Notes: generated by a model not told the origin, from the letters alone. DNA of 64,000 bases from Kytococcus sedentarius DSM 20547 (GCF_000023925.1 NC_013169.1:2666001-2730000), one strand, 5' to 3'; shown: positions 27,740-37,042, numbered from the stretch's first letter. Numbers and translations are program-made.

Positions 27740-28380
27740 GCGCGCACCTCCCGCAGCCACGGGGTGAGCAGCCGGCGGAGCAGCAGGATCACCGCATCGA
27801 AGAGCAGGGCGAGCAGCACACACCCGGCCATGCCCACGGCGATCATGCCCAGGTCATCCCGGTTGAAGCCGCGCGTGAAGAGGATCCCGAGCTGGGGGAT
27901 GCCCACCAGCGCGGCAACGCTCACGATGCTGACATTGCTCACCGCGGCCACCCGCAGGCCCGCGGCGATGACGGGGACCGCCAGCGGCAGCTCGACGCGC
28001 GTCAGCCGCCGCCAGCGCCCGAGGCCCATCGCGGTGGCGGCCTGCCGCACGTGCTCCGGCACCGCCCCCAGGCCGTCGGCCACGTTCCGCACCAACAACG
28101 CCACGGTGTACAAGGACATCGCGATCAACACGTTCAGCGGGTCGAGGATCTGCGTGCCGATGATGCCCGGCAGCAAGATGAACAGCGCCAGCGAGGGGAT
28201 CGTGTAGAGCAGCGCACTGCCGGAGACCAGGGCCGTCCGGAGTCGCGGAATCCGCGCAGCCACCCACCCCAGCGGCAGGGCGAGCGCCAGCCCGATCAGC
28301 AGGGGCAGGCCCGCCAGGTAGACGTGCGCGAGCCCGAGCTCCCAGAGCTCGGACCACTCGACGTTGCCGATCTCGCTCAC
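27736..28380 (-). CDS. proW: Osmoprotectant ABC transporter permease 1
   Basis: 214 residues with a GTG start overlapping the proV stop (GTGA). Six hydrophobic segments are present, with the EAA loop QAATAMGLGRWRRLTRVELPLAVPVIAAGLR. It pairs with proZ as a heterodimeric channel. Confidence 0.9.
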   Translation of the reverse strand: MSEIGNVEWSELWELGLAHVYLAGLPLLIGLALALPLGWVAARIPRLRTALVSGSALLYTIPSLALFILLPGIIGTQILDPLNVLIAMSLYTVALLVRNVADGLGAVPEHVRQAATAMGLGRWRRLTRVELPLAVPVIAAGLRVAAVSNVSIVSVAALVGIPQLGILFTRGFNRDDLGMIAVGMAGCVLLALLFDAVILLLRRLLTPWLREVRA

Positions 28381-29531
28381 GGCGCACCCCCCGCGGCGGC
28401 GTCAGCGTCCTCCCGCCTCGGCTGCTCGGGACGGGGCTCGTCCTCGTGGCGCGAGGCCGGGTCGGCGCGGTCGGTCTGCGTGATGACGTCGAGCACGTCG
28501 TGCGGACGCACCGTCCCCAGCAGCCGTCCGTCGTCGTCCACCACCACGCCGCGCTGGCTCGGGGAGGACAGCGCCGCGTCGAGCAGGGCCCGCAACGACC
28601 CGTCGCGGCGGGCGAGCGTGCCCCCCAAGCGCAGCTCACCCTCCCGGGCCGTGCCGCCCGCATCGGCCCGCAGCCACCCCAGCGGGTGGGAGTCGTCGTC
28701 GACCGCGAGCACCCAGTCGGCCCCGCGCGGCAGCGGCTCGCCGATGCGGACCGCGTCCTCCCGCTGCAGCGGCACCTCCCCGGTGTGGAAGGCCAAGGAG
28801 CGGTACCCGCGGTCGCGCCCCACGAAGTCGGCCACGAAGTCGTCGGCGGGACGGGCCATCACGCGCGCCGGGGAGTCGACCTGCGCCAGGTGGCCGCCCT
28901 CCCGCAGGATCGCGACCTGATCCCCCAGCCGCATGGCCTCGTCGATGTCGTGGGTGACCAGCACGATGGTGGTGCCGATCTCGTCCTGGAGGCGCAGGAA
29001 CTCCTCCTGCAGCCGCTCGCGCACGATGGGGTCGACCGCGCTGAACGGCTCGTCCATGAGCATCACCGGCGGGTCGGCGGCCAGGGCCCGGGCCACCCCG
29101 ACGCGCTGCTGCTGCCCGCCGGAGAGCTGGGCGGGGTAGCGCTGGGCGAGGTCCGGGTCGAGCCCCACCCGCTCAAGCAGCTCCAGCGCCCGGGAGCGGG
29201 CCTTCTGCTTGCTCCAACCGACCAGCAGGGGCACCGTCATGACGTTGCGCAGCACCGTCTGGTGCGGGAACAGCCCGCCGTGCTGGATGACGTAGCCGAT
29301 GGTGCGGCGCAGCTCGTTCGCGTCGAGGTCCGTGTTCGGGCGCCCGTCGATCAGGATCCGGCCGTCGGACGGCTCGACCATGCGGTTGATCATCCGCAGG
29401 CTCGTCGTCTTGCCGCAGCCCGACGGCCCGACCAGCACTGTGATCTGCCCTGTGGGGCACTCCAGGGTCAGGTCGTCCACGGCCACGGTCCCGTTGCCGA
29501 AACGCTTGCTCACGCCCTCGAAGCGGATCAT
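28377..29531 (-). CDS. proV: Osmoprotectant ABC transporter ATPase with CBS region
   Basis: 384 residues from MIRFEGVSKRFG. Walker A is GPSGCGKTT, the ABC signature LSGGQQQRVGVARALA, Walker B PPVMLMDEPFSAVDP. The C-terminal 150 residues form CBS-like repeats (SSPSQRGVVVDDDGRLLGTVRPHDVLDVI), which in OpuA-type transporters sense ionic strength. A TAGGGT box 7 bases before the ATG and no Shine-Dalgarno suggest the operon starts leaderless here. Confidence 0.92.
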   Translation of the reverse strand: MIRFEGVSKRFGNGTVAVDDLTLECPTGQITVLVGPSGCGKTTSLRMINRMVEPSDGRILIDGRPNTDLDANELRRTIGYVIQHGGLFPHQTVLRNVMTVPLLVGWSKQKARSRALELLERVGLDPDLAQRYPAQLSGGQQQRVGVARALAADPPVMLMDEPFSAVDPIVRERLQEEFLRLQDEIGTTIVLVTHDIDEAMRLGDQVAILREGGHLAQVDSPARVMARPADDFVADFVGRDRGYRSLAFHTGEVPLQREDAVRIGEPLPRGADWVLAVDDDSHPLGWLRADAGGTAREGELRLGGTLARRDGSLRALLDAALSSPSQRGVVVDDDGRLLGTVRPHDVLDVITQTDRADPASRHEDEPRPEQPRREDADAAAGGAP

Positions 29532-29538
29532 GGGCACG

Positions 29539-29544
29539 ACCCTA
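29539..29544 (-). promoter_or_regulatory. Predicted -10 box of the leaderless osmoprotectant operon
   Basis: TAGGGT lies 7 bases before the proV ATG. The block TAGGGTCGTGCCC is identical to the one in front of dnaX. Confidence 0.45.
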
Positions 29545-29620
29545 CGCGGGGCCACCGACAACCGCATCGGGACCAGCACCGGGCACCCGGGCGACGCTCA
29601 CCCCATCGGGGAGGGCCGCC

Positions 29621-30205
29621 TCAGATCTGGGTGCGGTGGAAGTTCGCCCAGCTGCGCGAGGCGGTCGGCCCACGTTGGCCCTGGTAGTGCGAGCCGTAGG
29701 TGGCACTGCCGTAGGGGTGCTGCGCGGGCGAGGACAGCTGGAAGAAGCAGAGCTGCCCGATCTTCATGCCCGGGTGCAGCACGATCGGCAGGGTGGCCAC
29801 GTTGCTGAGCTCCAGTGTGACGTGGCCGGAGAAGCCGGGGTCCACGAAGCCGGCCGTCGCGTGGGTGAGCAGTCCCAGGCGCCCGAGCGAGCTCTTGCCC
29901 TCCACGCGGGCGGCGATGTCGTCCGGCAGCGTGATCTGCTCGTAGGTGCTGCCGAGCACGAACTCCCCGGGGTGCAGCACGAACGGCTCGTCGGGCTCCA
30001 CCTCCACCAGGCGCGTCAGGTCGGGCTGCTCGGCGGCGGGGTCGATGACCGGGTACTTGTGGTTGTCGAACAGCCGGAAGTAGCGGTCCAGCCGGACGTC
30101 GACGCTGCTGGGCTGCAGCATCGACGGCTCCCACGGGTCGAGGCGCACGGCCGAGTCGTCGCCGGCGTCGATGCGGGCGGAGATGTCGCGGTCGGACAGC
30201 AGCAT
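29621..30205 (-). CDS. dcd: dCTP deaminase (dUMP-forming type likely)
   Basis: 194 residues. It deaminates dCTP for thymidylate synthesis. Family signatures are [42 protein letters not shown] and HVTLELSN. Actinobacterial enzymes of this length are usually bifunctional dCTP deaminase/dUTPases giving dUMP directly; this cannot be settled by eye. TAACCT lies exactly 6 bases before the ATG with no Shine-Dalgarno, so it is probably leaderless. Confidence 0.94.
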   Translation of the reverse strand: MLLSDRDISARIDAGDDSAVRLDPWEPSMLQPSSVDVRLDRYFRLFDNHKYPVIDPAAEQPDLTRLVEVEPDEPFVLHPGEFVLGSTYEQITLPDDIAARVEGKSSLGRLGLLTHATAGFVDPGFSGHVTLELSNVATLPIVLHPGMKIGQLCFFQLSSPAQHPYGSATYGSHYQGQRGPTASRSWANFHRTQI

Positions 30206-30211
30206 GGGGCG

Positions 30212-30217
30212 AGGTTA
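30212..30217 (-). promoter_or_regulatory. Predicted -10 box of leaderless dcd
   Basis: TAACCT, six bases, then the ATG. Confidence 0.45.
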
Positions 30218-30316
30218 CCGGGGCGAGGGCGGTGGCTCACAGCCGCTGAACGAGACCTCGCGCGCCCGTGGCGGGCACCCCCGGGAGCCCGTGTACCATG
30301 GGCTCCCGCAACCCTC

Positions 30317-30390
30317 GCGGGTGTAGTTCAATGGTAGAACATCAGCTTCCCAAGCTGAATACGCGAGTTCGATTCTCGTCACCCGCTCCA
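30317..30390 (+). tRNA. tRNA-Gly (anticodon CCC)
   Basis: GCGGGTG pairs with CACCCGC. The anticodon stem-loop TCAGCTTCCCAAGCTGA has anticodon CCC. The T-loop is AGTTCGATTCT. The 3' TCCA is encoded. Confidence 0.95.
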
Positions 30391-30393
30391 CCG

Positions 30394-30418
30394 CCCCGTC
30401 CGGCACCGCCGGGCGGGG
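30394..30418 (+). terminator. Terminator after tRNA-Gly
   Basis: CCCCGTCCGGC (30394-30404) pairs with 30408-30418 (one G-U), followed by TTCTTG. It also faces the end of the double ATPase gene. Confidence 0.7.
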
Positions 30419-30469
30419 TTCTTGCGTCCCGGGACGCCTGCGCCGCGCGCACGGACCGCACCGCCGCAC

Positions 30470-32170
30470 TCAGACCGCCATGCGCGGGATCGCCTCGATG
30501 AGGGAGCGGGTGTAGTCCGTCCCCGGCGCGGACCACAGCTGCTCGGTGGGCGCCACCTCCACCAGCTCACCCCGCCGCATCACGGCCACCCGCTCACACA
30601 CGTGCCGGACCACCGAGAGGTCGTGGCTCACGAAGACCAGCGTCAGCCCCAGCTCGTCCACCAGCTCCCCGATGAGGTCCAGCACCTGGCCGCGCACGCT
30701 CACATCCAGGGCGGAGACCGGCTCGTCGGCCAGCAGCACCCGCGGCGAGGGCGCCAGGGCCCGTGCGATGCTGATGCGCTGCCGCTGCCCGCCGCTGAAC
30801 TGGTGCGGGTGGCGCCGCATCATCGACGGCTCCAGACCCACCCGGCGCAGCAGCTCGGCCACGCGGTCGTCCCGGTCGCCCCCGGACCACCCCTGCGCCA
30901 CGAGCGGCTCGGCCACCACGTCGCGCACGGTCATCCGCGGGTCCAGCGAGTCGCGCGGGTCCTGGAAGACCATCTGCACGCCCTCCCGCAGCCACCCGAG
31001 CCGGCGCTCCGGCACGCCCGAGACCTGCCGCCCGAGCACCTCGACCCGCCCCGATACGGGGGACTCCAACCCCGCGACCAGCCGCAGCAGCGTCGACTTG
31101 CCCGACCCCGACTCCCCGACGATGCCGAAGCGTTCGCCGGGCTCGACGGTGAGGCTCACCCCATCGAGCGCCACGACCTGCGGCCGGGCGGAGAACAGGC
31201 TCCGGCGGGGGCGGGTGTAGACCTGCCGCACGTCCTCCACCGCGACGGCGGGAGCCTCCGGCGGGGTGCTCTCGCCGGGCTCGGCCACCGCATCGATGCC
31301 GGGCGAGCCGGCGAGGTCGAGCGCCGTGGTACCGGTGCCCGCGCGGGGCTTCAGGCGCGAGGCCGCCACCAGGGCCTGCGTGTACGGGTGCTGGGGGGCG
31401 CCGAAGACCTCGGCCACCGTCCCGCGCTCCACCACCTGCCCGTCCTTGAGCACCACCACGCGCTCACACACCTGCGAGACCACGGCGAGGTCGTGGGTGA
31501 TGAACAACAGCGCCGCGTCGTGCTCGCGGGCGCCGTCGAGCACCTGGCGCAGCACGGTGGCCTGCACGGTCACGTCCAGGGCGGTGGTCGGCTCGTCGCA
31601 GATCAGCACGTCGGGGTCGTTGGCCAGCGCGATGGCGATGACCACCCGCTGCCGCTGCCCGCCGGAGAGCTGGTGCGGGTGGGCGCGGGCGACGCCCTCG
31701 GCATCGGTGATGCCCACGCTCTCGAGCAGCTCCACGGCTCGGCGGGCGGCGGCGTCCCCGCGGGCGGTGCCGTGGATCTCCATCACCTCGGCCACCTGGT
31801 CGCCGACGCGCATCGTGGGATTGAGCGCGCTCATGGGCTCCTGGAAGACCATCGAGAGGTCCAGGCCACGGATGCGCGACATCGCACGGTCGCTGGCGCC
31901 GACCACCTGCGTGGTGGCGCCCCCCTCGGGCGTGAGCTCGATGCTGCCGGTGGCGTGCAGGTTGTCCGGCAGCAGCCCCATGATCGCCAGGGCCGTGAGC
32001 GACTTGCCCGACCCGGACTCACCGATCAGACCGACGCGCTCGCCCGCATCGAGGGTGAGGTCCACCCCGGAGACCAGGGTGCGGTGGCGGGTGCCGACGG
32101 ACAGGTCGCGCGCCACCAGGCGGGGGCCTGCGGCAGGCGGTGCGGGGGTGTCGGCGGCCATGTCACTCAC
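30470..32170 (-). CDS. Peptide ABC transporter, fused double ATPase (DppD-DppF)
   Basis: 566 residues with two complete ABC domains. The first has Walker A GESGSGKS near residue 50, signature LSGGQRQRVVIA and Walker B DVLICDEPTTALD. The second has Walker A GESGSGKS near 345 and signature FSGGQRQRISIARALA. Each ends with an oligopeptide-type C-terminal tail (HPYTQALV, DYTRSLIEAIP). It energises the DppB-DppC channel. The GTG start overlaps the dppC stop (GTGA). Confidence 0.93.
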   Translation of the reverse strand: MSDMAADTPAPPAAGPRLVARDLSVGTRHRTLVSGVDLTLDAGERVGLIGESGSGKSLTALAIMGLLPDNLHATGSIELTPEGGATTQVVGASDRAMSRIRGLDLSMVFQEPMSALNPTMRVGDQVAEVMEIHGTARGDAAARRAVELLESVGITDAEGVARAHPHQLSGGQRQRVVIAIALANDPDVLICDEPTTALDVTVQATVLRQVLDGAREHDAALLFITHDLAVVSQVCERVVVLKDGQVVERGTVAEVFGAPQHPYTQALVAASRLKPRAGTGTTALDLAGSPGIDAVAEPGESTPPEAPAVAVEDVRQVYTRPRRSLFSARPQVVALDGVSLTVEPGERFGIVGESGSGKSTLLRLVAGLESPVSGRVEVLGRQVSGVPERRLGWLREGVQMVFQDPRDSLDPRMTVRDVVAEPLVAQGWSGGDRDDRVAELLRRVGLEPSMMRRHPHQFSGGQRQRISIARALAPSPRVLLADEPVSALDVSVRGQVLDLIGELVDELGLTLVFVSHDLSVVRHVCERVAVMRRGELVEVAPTEQLWSAPGTDYTRSLIEAIPRMAV

Positions 32171-33048
32171 TGGTCGACCACCTGCATCTGCGGGTCGAAG
32201 CGGTCACGCAGCCCGTCGCCGAGCAGGTTGAACCCCAGCACGGCCAGCGCGATCGCCACCCCGGGCACGATCGCCAGGCGCGGGTCCGAGGCCAGCAGCG
32301 ACTGGCTCTCCTGCAGCATCCGGCCCCAGCTGGGTGTGGGCGGCGGCGTGCCGAAGCCCAGGAAGCTCAGCCCCGCCTCGGCGAGGATCGCCAGCGCGAA
32401 GCTCACCGAGGCCTGGACGATCACCAGCCCCACCACGTTCGGCAGCACGTGGCGCCAGCCGATCGATGCGGGGCGCCGCCCAGCCACGCGGGCGGCGGTG
32501 ATGAACTCCCGCGGCAGGATGCCCAGCGCCCCGGCACGGGTCACGCGGGCGAAGCTGGGGACGCTGGCCAGGCCGATGGCGACCATCGCGGACGTGGTCG
32601 AGGCCCCGAAGACCGCGGCGAACATGATGGCCAGCAGCAGACCGGGGAAGGCCAGGCCGATGTCGGCGGCGCGCATGATCAACCCGTCGAGCCAGCGCGG
32701 CCCCATCGCCGAGAGGATGCCGAGCGGCACCCCCAGCAGCGCGGCCACGCCCACGGCCACGAAGCCCACGTAGAGCGTCGTGCGCGCCCCGACGAGGACC
32801 TGGCTGAAGGTGTCGCGCCCGAACTTGTCGGTCCCCAGCCAGTGCTCGGCGCTCGGCCCCTGGAGCCGGTCGGAGGCGACCACTCGGGTGGGGTCGAAGG
32901 GGGTCCACACGTAGGAGAGCAGCGCCATCGCCACCATCACGGCCACGATCACCCCGCCGACCACCAGGTAGGCGCGGCCGGCCCGGCTCGGGGGGCGGCC
33001 CGCATCGAGCGTCGCGCGCGAGGGCGCGGCGGGGCCGGTGGTGGTCAT
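32167..33048 (-). CDS. dppC: Peptide ABC transporter permease DppC
   Basis: 293 residues. N-terminal tail, one TM, then the periplasmic segment GPSAEHWLGTDKFGRDTFSQVLVGARTTL typical of DppC/OppC, and five more TMs with the EAA loop ITAARVAGRRPASIGWRHVLPN. The ATG lies 10 bases after the ECF41 sigma stop, so it may be read from the ECF41 promoter. Its partner dppB is 1.5 kb upstream, beyond the sigma/AhpD pair. Confidence 0.92.
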   Translation of the reverse strand: MTTTGPAAPSRATLDAGRPPSRAGRAYLVVGGVIVAVMVAMALLSYVWTPFDPTRVVASDRLQGPSAEHWLGTDKFGRDTFSQVLVGARTTLYVGFVAVGVAALLGVPLGILSAMGPRWLDGLIMRAADIGLAFPGLLLAIMFAAVFGASTTSAMVAIGLASVPSFARVTRAGALGILPREFITAARVAGRRPASIGWRHVLPNVVGLVIVQASVSFALAILAEAGLSFLGFGTPPPTPSWGRMLQESQSLLASDPRLAIVPGVAIALAVLGFNLLGDGLRDRFDPQMQVVDQ

Positions 33049-33058
33049 GGCACACAGA

Positions 33059-33901
33059 CTACGGAAGGCCGGGCGCGCCCAGGCGACGCATCTTCTCCGG
33101 GTTCCCGTGCATCTGCACACCCGTGATCTGCCCGTCGGCCATCTCCACGACCACCAGTCGCGGCCCCACCGGGGTGTCGAACCACAGCGCCGGGCCGCCG
33201 TTCACCCGCATCCGCACCGGGTCCAGTCGGCCCGACTTGGCGGCCACGCCCGCCAGGAAGCGCACCGCCTTGTCCGCCCCCACGATGGGGTGCAGCGCCG
33301 CCTTGCTGTGCCCACCCGCATCGGTCCAGACCACGCAGTCCTCGGAGAGCAGCGCCACGGCCCGGGTCACGTCGCCGGCGGAGATGGCGTCCACCAGGGC
33401 ATCGAGCACCCGGGCCTGGGCACGGTGGTCCTGCGCGGCGGGCAGGCGGCGCCGCGCACGAGACACGATCTGCCGGCACGCGGCCTCGGAGCGCCCGACG
33501 CACTCGGCGATCTCGCGGTACGGCACCGCGAAGGCCTCGCGCAGCACGAACACGGCGCGCTCCACCGGGGGCAGCTCCTGCAGCACCCGTACCAGCCCCA
33601 GGCCCAGCAGGGCGCGGTGCTCGGCGACCTGCGCGGGCAACTGCTCGTCCGCCGCCGGCTCCGGGAGCCACGGCCCCACGTAGGTCTCCCGGCGGGCCGC
33701 CCGGTGACGCGCTGCGTCGAGGGCCAGGCGGGTGGTCACCGTGGTCAGCCAGGCCGCTGGCTGCTCGATGCCGTCCGCCCGGCTGGCGCGCACCCCGGCC
33801 TCGGCCACGACCTCCTCGGCGTCGTGCCAGCTGCCGGTGATGCGGTAGGCCAGACCGGTGAGACGGTGCTGCTCGGCGGCCCAGGTGTCGGTGGGGTTCA
33901 C
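33059..33901 (-). CDS. ECF41-type RNA polymerase sigma factor (SigJ-like)
   Basis: 280 residues from a GTG overlapping the AhpD stop (GTGA). Sigma regions 2 and 4 are residues 5-70 and 100-155, followed by an SnoaL/NTF2-like extension of about 110 residues that in ECF41 factors replaces an anti-sigma. The ECF41 signatures are visible: WLPEP at 78-82, a DGGGK-like DAGGHSK at 194-200, and NPEKM near 267 in place of NPDKL. The partner gene is an AhpD-like protein, the usual ECF41 companion. Confidence 0.88.
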   Translation of the reverse strand: MNPTDTWAAEQHRLTGLAYRITGSWHDAEEVVAEAGVRASRADGIEQPAAWLTTVTTRLALDAARHRAARRETYVGPWLPEPAADEQLPAQVAEHRALLGLGLVRVLQELPPVERAVFVLREAFAVPYREIAECVGRSEAACRQIVSRARRRLPAAQDHRAQARVLDALVDAISAGDVTRAVALLSEDCVVWTDAGGHSKAALHPIVGADKAVRFLAGVAAKSGRLDPVRMRVNGGPALWFDTPVGPRLVVVEMADGQITGVQMHGNPEKMRRLGAPGLP

Positions 33902-34329
33902 GCGTCCAGTCTGGTGGTGATGGCAATGCGGTTCCACACGTTGATGGTGGCGATGGCCAGGACGAGGTGGCCCAGCTGCTTGTCGTCGTAGTGGGACGCT
34001 GCGGCCTCCCACACCGCATCGGGGACACCCTCCTCGCCCAGCCGCGTCGCCGCATCGGTCAGCGCGAGGGCGGCCAGCTCGGCAGGGGTGAAGTGCTCCT
34101 GCGGCAGCGGGGTGCGGTCCAACGCGTCGAGGACCTCCTGGGGCTCTTCGCGCTTGCGCAGGGCGGCGGAGTGCATCTCGATGCAGTGGGCGCACCGGTT
34201 GAGCAGCGAGGCACGCAGCTTCACGAGCTCGTACAGCCGGTTGTCCAGGTGCGTGCGGCAGTAGGTCTCCAGCCCGAGGACGGCGGCGAAGCCCATCCGG
34301 TGGCTGCGGGAGAGATCGAGACGGGGCAT
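33898..34329 (-). CDS. Carboxymuconolactone decarboxylase/AhpD-like protein
   Basis: 143 residues. The redox motif is C46-A-H-C49-I-E-M-H53 (CxxCxxxH), as in AhpD alkylhydroperoxidases. The remaining helices fit the CMD fold. AAGGAG lies 5 bases before the ATG. It is the COE-type target gene that accompanies ECF41 sigma factors, with an ECF41 promoter 37-63 bases upstream. The substrate is unknown; a peroxide or organic-hydroperoxide defence role is likely. Confidence 0.85.
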   Translation of the reverse strand: MPRLDLSRSHRMGFAAVLGLETYCRTHLDNRLYELVKLRASLLNRCAHCIEMHSAALRKREEPQEVLDALDRTPLPQEHFTPAELAALALTDAATRLGEEGVPDAVWEAAASHYDDKQLGHLVLAIATINVWNRIAITTRLDA

Positions 34330-34365
34330 GGTGACTCCTTGGTCGGGTGGTGCGTACACACCCTT

Positions 34366-34392
34366 GACGCACACCGCACCGCATGTGTGACA
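34366..34392 (-). promoter_or_regulatory. ECF41-type promoter of the AhpD-sigma pair
   Basis: On the minus strand TGTCACA (34386-34392) and CGTC (34366-34369) are separated by exactly 16 bases. This is the consensus reported for ECF41 target promoters, and implies autoregulation. Confidence 0.8.
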
Positions 34393-34534
34393 GGCCCCCA
34401 CCGCAACTCGCAGTCGTCTCGTGCTCAAGTGTCCGCGACACGCCGGTGATTCGCGCGCCTCGAAGGTGTCAGGTGCCCACATGGCCGAGGGGGTGGCGGG
34501 GCGAAGGGGCTGGGCGGCGCCGAGGGGGTGGCAC

Positions 34535-35482
34535 TCATGCGCGTCCTCCGATGCGGGGGTCGATCACCACGTACAGCACGTCCACCAGGAAGTTGACCAC
34601 CAGCACCATGGCCACCAGCACCATGACCACGTCCTGCACCAGGATCAGGTCGCGCTGCGCGACGGCGTCCACCAGCATCGAGCCCACCCCGGGGATCACG
34701 AAGACGCGCTCGATGACCACGGCCCCCACCAGCATCGAGGTCAGCGACAGGCCCAGCACGGTCACCACCGGCACCGCGGCGTTCCGCCACCCGTGGCGCG
34801 CCAGCGCCCGCCCCCGGGTGAGCCCCTTGGCCCGCGCGGTGCGGATGAAGTCGGTGTCCATCACCTCCAGCACGGCGTTGCGCACGTAGCGGGCCAGGAT
34901 CGCCGCCTGCACCAGCGCCAGCGAGACCGCGGGCAGCACCAGCTTGCGCAGGAACTCCCCCGCCCCCTCGATGGGGGGAGTCCACCCGCCGGAAGGCAGC
35001 CACCCCAACCGCACCGCGAACAGGGCAATGAGCAGGATGCCCGCCAGGAAGGCCGGCACCGCCATGCCCACCTGGCTGGCCGCGGAGAGCACCACGCCCA
35101 CGCCGGACCGGTGCCGCAGGGCCATCACGGCCCCCAGCGGCACGGCGACCAGCACCGCGAGCGCCATCGCCGTGCCCACCAGCCACAGGGTGACCGCGAA
35201 ACGGTCCACCAGCTGCGGGGCGATCTCCGCCCTCGAGAGGTAGGACTGCCCCAAGTCCAGGGTCAGCAGGCCGGTCACCCACTCGGTGTAGCGCACCGGC
35301 CAGGGGCGGTCGAGCCCGAACTCCTCCCGCATCTGCGCCACGGACTCCTCGGAGGCGTTCAGCCCCAGGGCCACCCGCGCCGGGTCACCGGGCAGCACCG
35401 CCATCACGGCGAAGACGATGAGGCTCGCCACCGCCAGGCTGACCAGCAGGACGGCGAAGCGGGAGGCCAGGCGCAGCAGCAT
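34535..35482 (-). CDS. dppB: Peptide ABC transporter permease DppB
   Basis: 315 residues from MLLRLASRFAVLL. One TM, then the segment VLPGDPARVALG...QMREEFGLDRPWPVRYTEWV typical of DppB/OppB, and five TMs with the EAA loop DFIRTARAKGLTRGRALARHGWRNA. It is separated from dppC by the ECF41/AhpD pair and starts 25 bases after the AGCS symporter stop. Confidence 0.92.
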   Translation of the reverse strand: MLLRLASRFAVLLVSLAVASLIVFAVMAVLPGDPARVALGLNASEESVAQMREEFGLDRPWPVRYTEWVTGLLTLDLGQSYLSRAEIAPQLVDRFAVTLWLVGTAMALAVLVAVPLGAVMALRHRSGVGVVLSAASQVGMAVPAFLAGILLIALFAVRLGWLPSGGWTPPIEGAGEFLRKLVLPAVSLALVQAAILARYVRNAVLEVMDTDFIRTARAKGLTRGRALARHGWRNAAVPVVTVLGLSLTSMLVGAVVIERVFVIPGVGSMLVDAVAQRDLILVQDVVMVLVAMVLVVNFLVDVLYVVIDPRIGGRA

Positions 35483-35507
35483 CAGCCCCGCCCGAGGTCC
35501 ATGCCGC

Positions 35508-36965
35508 TCACCGCTTCTCCCCCGCGGCGGAGCGGACCTCGGGCATGCCCATGCCGTCACCCCACAGCGAGACGTTCCGGGCCTGCGGCAGCTCGGAGCG
35601 GCGGAACACGGGCTCCTCGCCCTGCTTGCGCTGATCGTCGTAGTTCTTGAGCATCGCGATGGCCAGACCGCCCAGCGGCAGGATGGCGATGAGGTTGATG
35701 GTGGCCATGAAGCCCATCACCAGGTCGGCCAGGTTCCACACCAGCGCCACCGAGCCGAGCGCGCCGCCGACCACGCACAGCACCACCAGCACGCGGAAGA
35801 CGATGATGGCCAGCTGGGCGTTGCGCTTGCCGGCCAGGAACCGGATGTTGGCCTCCCCGTAGTAACTGTTGCCCAGGATGGAGGACCACGCCAGGAAGAA
35901 GATGACCACCGACAGGAACGGCCCGGCCCAGCTGCCCACCTGCTCCTGCAGGGCGCTCTGGGTGAGGCCGATTCCCTGCGGGTCGTCGACGCCGAACTGG
36001 GGGTTGGACAGCAGGATCACGAAGGCCGTGGCCGAGCAGACGATGATGGTGTCGAAGTAGACGCCCAGGGCCTGCACCAGACCCTGCTTGGCCGGGTGGC
36101 TCACCGAGGCCGTCGCCGCCGCGTTGGGCACCGAACCCATACCGGCCTCGTTGGAGAACAGGCCGCGGCGCATGCCCTGCATCAGCGCCGCGCCGATGCC
36201 GGCCCCCGCGACCTCCTTGAAGCCCAGCGCGTGGCCCACGATGTGCGCGAACATGGCCGGCACCTCGGTGATGTTCAGCGCCACGACCACCAGGGCCACC
36301 AGGATGTACAGCGTGGCCATGACCGGCACGATGACCTCGGTGACCGCCGAGACCCGCTTCACGCCACCGAAGATGACCACGCCGGTCAGCCCCGCCAGCA
36401 CCAGGCCGGTGATCAGAGCGATGTTCTCCACCCCGGAGAGCGTGTCCTGCAGCGAGTAGCTGATCGAGTTGGACTGCACGGCGTTGAAGACGAAGCCGTA
36501 GGTGAACGTGATGATCACGGCAAAGAGCACGGCCACCGGCTTCCAGCCCAGCCCGTCGCGGATGTAGTACGCCGGCCCACCGACGTACCCGTCCCCGCCC
36601 TTGACCTTGTACAGCTGGGCCAGGGTGGACTCGACGAAGGCCGTTGCACCGCCGATGATGGCCAGCACCCACATCCAGAACACCGCCCCGGGGCCACCGA
36701 CGGCGATGGCCACGGCCACCCCGGCCACGTTGCCGGTGCCCACGCGGGAGGCCGCGGAGACGGTGAAGGCGCGGAAGGCGGAGATGCCGTCGTCGGAGTC
36801 CGAGCCGGGCTTCTCCAGGATGTTGCGCACCATCTCCGGCAGCAGGCGCAGCTGCACGACGCCGGTGCGGAGGGTGAACCAGACACCGGCGATGACCAGG
36901 AGCACGATCACCAGGTACCAGTAGCGCCCGTTGATGTCGGAGATGGTGGTGGCGAGAGCATCCAT
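35508..36965 (-). CDS. Sodium:alanine/glycine symporter (AGCS family)
   Basis: 485 residues with about 11 hydrophobic segments and AGCS signatures: AASRVGTGNVAGVAVAIAVGGPGA near the sodium site, GGPAYYIRDGLG, and GLFSNEAGMGSVPNAAATA. It imports alanine or glycine with Na+. ATG 36965 matches the family N-terminus (MDALATTISDINGRYWY). TACGCT lies exactly 6 bases upstream and no Shine-Dalgarno is present, so it may start its own leaderless transcript within the dpp set. A symporter inside a peptide-uptake cluster suggests joint amino acid scavenging. Confidence 0.93.
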   Translation of the reverse strand: MDALATTISDINGRYWYLVIVLLVIAGVWFTLRTGVVQLRLLPEMVRNILEKPGSDSDDGISAFRAFTVSAASRVGTGNVAGVAVAIAVGGPGAVFWMWVLAIIGGATAFVESTLAQLYKVKGGDGYVGGPAYYIRDGLGWKPVAVLFAVIITFTYGFVFNAVQSNSISYSLQDTLSGVENIALITGLVLAGLTGVVIFGGVKRVSAVTEVIVPVMATLYILVALVVVALNITEVPAMFAHIVGHALGFKEVAGAGIGAALMQGMRRGLFSNEAGMGSVPNAAATASVSHPAKQGLVQALGVYFDTIIVCSATAFVILLSNPQFGVDDPQGIGLTQSALQEQVGSWAGPFLSVVIFFLAWSSILGNSYYGEANIRFLAGKRNAQLAIIVFRVLVVLCVVGGALGSVALVWNLADLVMGFMATINLIAILPLGGLAIAMLKNYDDQRKQGEEPVFRRSELPQARNVSLWGDGMGMPEVRSAAGEKR

Positions 36966-36971
36966 GGGGGC

Positions 36972-36977
36972 AGCGTA
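36972..36977 (-). promoter_or_regulatory. Predicted -10 box of the leaderless AGCS symporter gene
   Basis: TACGCT, six bases, then the ATG. The same box and spacing occur before the CopD-CtaG gene. Confidence 0.45.
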
Positions 36978-37042
36978 CGTGGGCCGCGGGCCGGAACCGG
37001 AGTTCCCCATGGGGTGACGCCCGCGCCCGGGGGACGCTCACC

